Below are positions 5,840 to 6,844 of a stretch of 6,844 nt of DNA, in pieces. The number at the start of each line of letters is the position of its first letter. The first letter of the stretch is position 1. The position numbers and the translations under genes are program-made. Source of the stretch: Hyphomicrobiales bacterium (GTDB lineage Bacteria > Pseudomonadota > Alphaproteobacteria > Rhizobiales > Xanthobacteraceae); the NCBI GenBank assembly GCA_026400425.1, contig JAPLPC010000606.1:1-6844 (forward strand), given 5' to 3'. The notes beneath the pieces were generated by a model. It was not told where the DNA came from. It searched no databases and saw only the letters and a program-made list of their open reading frames with translations.

Positions 5840-6844
5840 ATGAACAAGCCCGTCCAGTCCACCACCGGCGCATCGCTGTCGCTGAAATTGCCGACCGCCG
5901 ATCGCAGCATCGAGACCTATCGTCTCAAAGCCTCGCGTGCGTTTCCGGCCAAGCTCACCGGCACGCTCAATCGCGTCGCCTTCTCGGCGGCGCATGTGGT
6001 GGCCGATCCGTTGGCCGAATGCGATCCGTGGCTCAATCAGGCCATCGATTGGGACCGCACCATCGCGTTCCGCGAGCATGTGTGGGATCTCGGCCTCGGC
6101 GTTGCTGAAGCCATGGACACCGCGCAACGCGGCATGGGTCTGGACTGGCCGACCTCGCTCGAATTGATCACGCGCTCGGTTGCGGCGGCGAAGCCGCGGG
6201 GTGGTCTCGTGTTCTCCGGCGCCGGCACCGATCACCTCGCGGTGGAAGATGCAAAATCGATCGACGACGTCATCAAGGCTTATGAGCAGCAATTCGAAGC
6301 CATCGAAAAAGTCGGCGGCCGCATCATCCTGATGGCGTCGCGCGCGCTCGCCAAACTCGGCAGGAACGCTGACGACTATGCGAAAGTGTATGACCGCATC
6401 CTGTCGCAGTCGCAGAACCCGGTGATCATCCACTGGCTTGGCGACATGTTCGATCCGGCGCTCTCCGGCTATTGGGGCACGTCGGATCTCGGCGCTGCCA
6501 TGGACACCGCAACCGATGTCATCAATCGCAACGCGTCCAAAGTCGACGGCGTCAAGATCTCGCTGCTCGATGCGCAGCGCGAGATCGACATGCGCCGCCG
6601 TCTGGTGCCCGACGTGAAGATGTATACCGGCGACGACTTCAACTATGCCGAACTGATCGCCGGCGACGACAAGGGCCATTCGCACGCGCTGCTCGGCATC
6701 TTCGATGCCATCGCGCCGGCGGCGTCCTACGCATTGTCGCGTCTGGCCGCGGGCGACGAAGCTGGCTTCCATGACGTGCTCGGCCCGACGGTGCCGCTGT
6801 CGCGTCACATCTTCAAGGCGCCGACGCGGTTCTACAAAACCGGC
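5840..6844 (+). CDS. DUF993 protein, dihydrodipicolinate synthase/aldolase-like (3' truncated by window)
   Basis: ATG 5840, 7 nt after TGAGG, opens a frame running to the window edge without a stop: 335 codons, with a short C-terminal part probably missing. I recognise it as the DUF993 family, distant TIM-barrel relatives of dihydrodipicolinate synthase and N-acetylneuraminate lyase. Supporting features are VDGVKISLLD at 236-245, where Lys239 sits in place of the Schiff-base lysine. TGDD at 263-266 follows, then GHSHALLGIFDAIAP at 279-293, like the SGDD and Gly-rich strand after the lysine in that superfamily. The Tyr usually found one strand before the lysine is not seen; IIHWLGD at 196-202 stands there, so His198/Trp199 may serve instead. 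VGGRIILMASRAL at 158-170 is probably another barrel strand. It is the last enzyme seen in the operon. Retro-aldol cleavage or another Schiff-base reaction is an inference, and the activity is unproven. Confidence 0.82.
   Translation, partial: MNKPVQSTTGASLSLKLPTADRSIETYRLKASRAFPAKLTGTLNRVAFSAAHVVADPLAECDPWLNQAIDWDRTIAFREHVWDLGLGVAEAMDTAQRGMGLDWPTSLELITRSVAAAKPRGGLVFSGAGTDHLAVEDAKSIDDVIKAYEQQFEAIEKVGGRIILMASRALAKLGRNADDYAKVYDRILSQSQNPVIIHWLGDMFDPALSGYWGTSDLGAAMDTATDVINRNASKVDGVKISLLDAQREIDMRRRLVPDVKMYTGDDFNYAELIAGDDKGHSHALLGIFDAIAPAASYALSRLAAGDEAGFHDVLGPTVPLSRHIFKAPTRFYKTG

Noticed and set aside
4253..6808. 851-codon minus-strand open frame opposite the last three genes
   Set aside because: Although very long, it shows the same skewed composition and covers three well-supported + strand enzymes. 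No domain or believable start context is visible.

Overview
The window reads as part of a chromosomal catabolic operon from a high-GC alphaproteobacterium. A Hyphomicrobiales member of the Bradyrhizobium/Rhodopseudomonas/Afipia/Bosea type is my best guess, based on GC-rich third codon positions, the protein style and the accessory-catabolism layout. This is an inference from composition, not from a marker gene. Everything supportable lies on the + strand; the long minus-strand open frames are by-products of GC-rich codon usage.

Layout: (1) 1-300, the 3' end of a TetR/AcrR-family regulator. (2) 301-511, the only sizeable gap, holding a hairpin just after the regulator, a perfect 10-bp inverted repeat with arms 70 nt apart, an 18-bp imperfect palindrome that looks like an operator, and a sigma-70-like promoter overlapping both. 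(3) 512-3257, a complete ABC importer in the order permease, periplasmic NMT1/THI5-like binding protein, ATPase. (4) 3263-6844, three enzymes: an unusually long enolase-superfamily (mandelate racemase/muconate lactonizing-like) protein with a TTG start, a Gfo/Idh/MocA-family NAD(P)-dependent oxidoreductase, and a DUF993 protein related to the dihydrodipicolinate synthase/N-acetylneuraminate lyase aldolases, cut by the window end. From the permease onward the gaps are 69, 16, 5, 18 and 9 nt, so the six genes very probably form one transcript.

The proposed logic is that the TetR protein senses a pathway compound. The importer brings in a small molecule, and the three enzymes carry out a proton-abstraction step (dehydration, epimerisation or cycloisomerisation), a redox step and a retro-aldol or related Schiff-base step. 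That enzyme set resembles a non-phosphorylative sugar-acid route. The binding protein, however, belongs to the group that usually takes thiamine-precursor, sulfonate/taurine or aromatic-type ligands, not sugars. I cannot name the substrate and know of no established pathway with exactly this set, so the operon is the best candidate in the window for an undescribed system. There is no sign of mobile elements, CRISPR arrays or RNA genes.
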